In this document: positions 63,920 through 64,000 of the stretch, in pieces
Numbering within the stretch: the first letter of the stretch is position 1
Layout: each line of letters starts with the position of its first letter
Origin: Trichocoleus desertorum ATA4-8-CV12
Lineage (GTDB): Bacteria; Cyanobacteriota; Cyanobacteriia; FACHB-46
Length of the DNA: 64,000 nt
Direction of reading: 5' to 3'
Assembly: GCA_019358975.1 (NCBI GenBank)
Contig: JAHHIL010000018.1
Location: 33,952 to 97,951, forward strand
Notes under the pieces: generated by a model
The model's input: only the letters and a program-made list of their open reading frames with translations
What the model was told of the DNA's origin: nothing
The model's database searches: none
Made by a program: the position numbers and the translations under genes

Positions 63920-64000
63920 CGGGATAGCGGGCAGTCTTAGCGGTTCAATGCCGCGTGGACTACCAACAAACGCTAACTACCCCCTAGAGTGATTCTGAAT

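Overview
The window is a stretch of chromosome from a phycobilisome-containing cyanobacterium, probably a filamentous non-heterocystous type (Leptolyngbya/Trichocoleus-like; the genus is inference). Evidence: the HIP1 octamer GCGATCGC recurs throughout in genes and spacers, and typical cyanobacterial genes are present (pcyA, a CpcS-type bilin lyase, a Tab2-type translation factor, cphB/cphA, DevB/DevC, a SYCRP1-like regulator, DUF928 proteins, a TIGR00303-type CobT homologue). I found no rRNA, tRNA, CRISPR array, prophage or intact insertion sequence.

Layout. 1-6108: the start of a branched-chain amino acid permease, trmD, the cyanophycin pair cphB-cphA, a strong terminator and a 58-aa tatA. 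6385-9083: a Ser/Thr kinase, pcyA, a MITE-like element and an unknown gene. 9100-16289 (mostly minus strand): devB-devC without devA, a membrane-anchored unknown protein, an M15 peptidase with four internal repeats, a HAD phosphatase and a CorC/HlyC-type protein. 16767-17906: a glycine-zipper protein with nine 16-residue repeats. 18208-25860: mfd (carrying an in-frame minisatellite), an exported protein, miaB, a structured apparently noncoding locus, and ddl. 26011-32161: a membrane protein, tab2-like, pmbA/tldD-like, and a CLC-CBS-UspA fusion. 32641-37486: two DUF928 genes flanking a TpsB outer-membrane transporter, then an SGNH hydrolase. 37677-40314: an ammonium transporter with an upstream NtcA site, a predicted two-hairpin small RNA, and a MarR regulator. 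41377-50615: a secreted low-complexity protein, pgeF, birA, an M23 peptidase, ribE, a bifunctional-nuclease homologue, an Fe-S aldo/keto reductase and an exported unknown. 50604-56295 (minus): a bilin lyase with a solute-binding lipoprotein, then a CRP-like regulator upstream of a DUF2232/CobT-like pair. 56844-63875: a long acidic protein joined through an A10 run to an Hsp70-like ATPase, a sugar transferase and pgsA.

Shared themes are nitrogen storage and uptake (cyanophycin turnover, amino acid permease, NtcA-linked ammonium transporter), light-harvesting pigment synthesis and attachment (PcyA, CpcS-type lyase), and cell envelope and export (Ddl, M15, M23, TpsB/DUF928, Tat, DevBC, PgsA, sugar transferase). 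The most unusual observations are: (1) an A AAA AAG slippery site at 59981-59987 that would fuse the acidic 1049-aa ORF to the Hsp70-like ORF in the -1 frame; (2) a promoter-led, highly structured locus between miaB and ddl carrying two 36-nt hairpins like those at IS200/IS605 or OMEGA-type ends, with no nuclease gene; (3) a predicted small RNA between amt and marR; (4) a CLC protein with glutamine in place of the gating glutamate.
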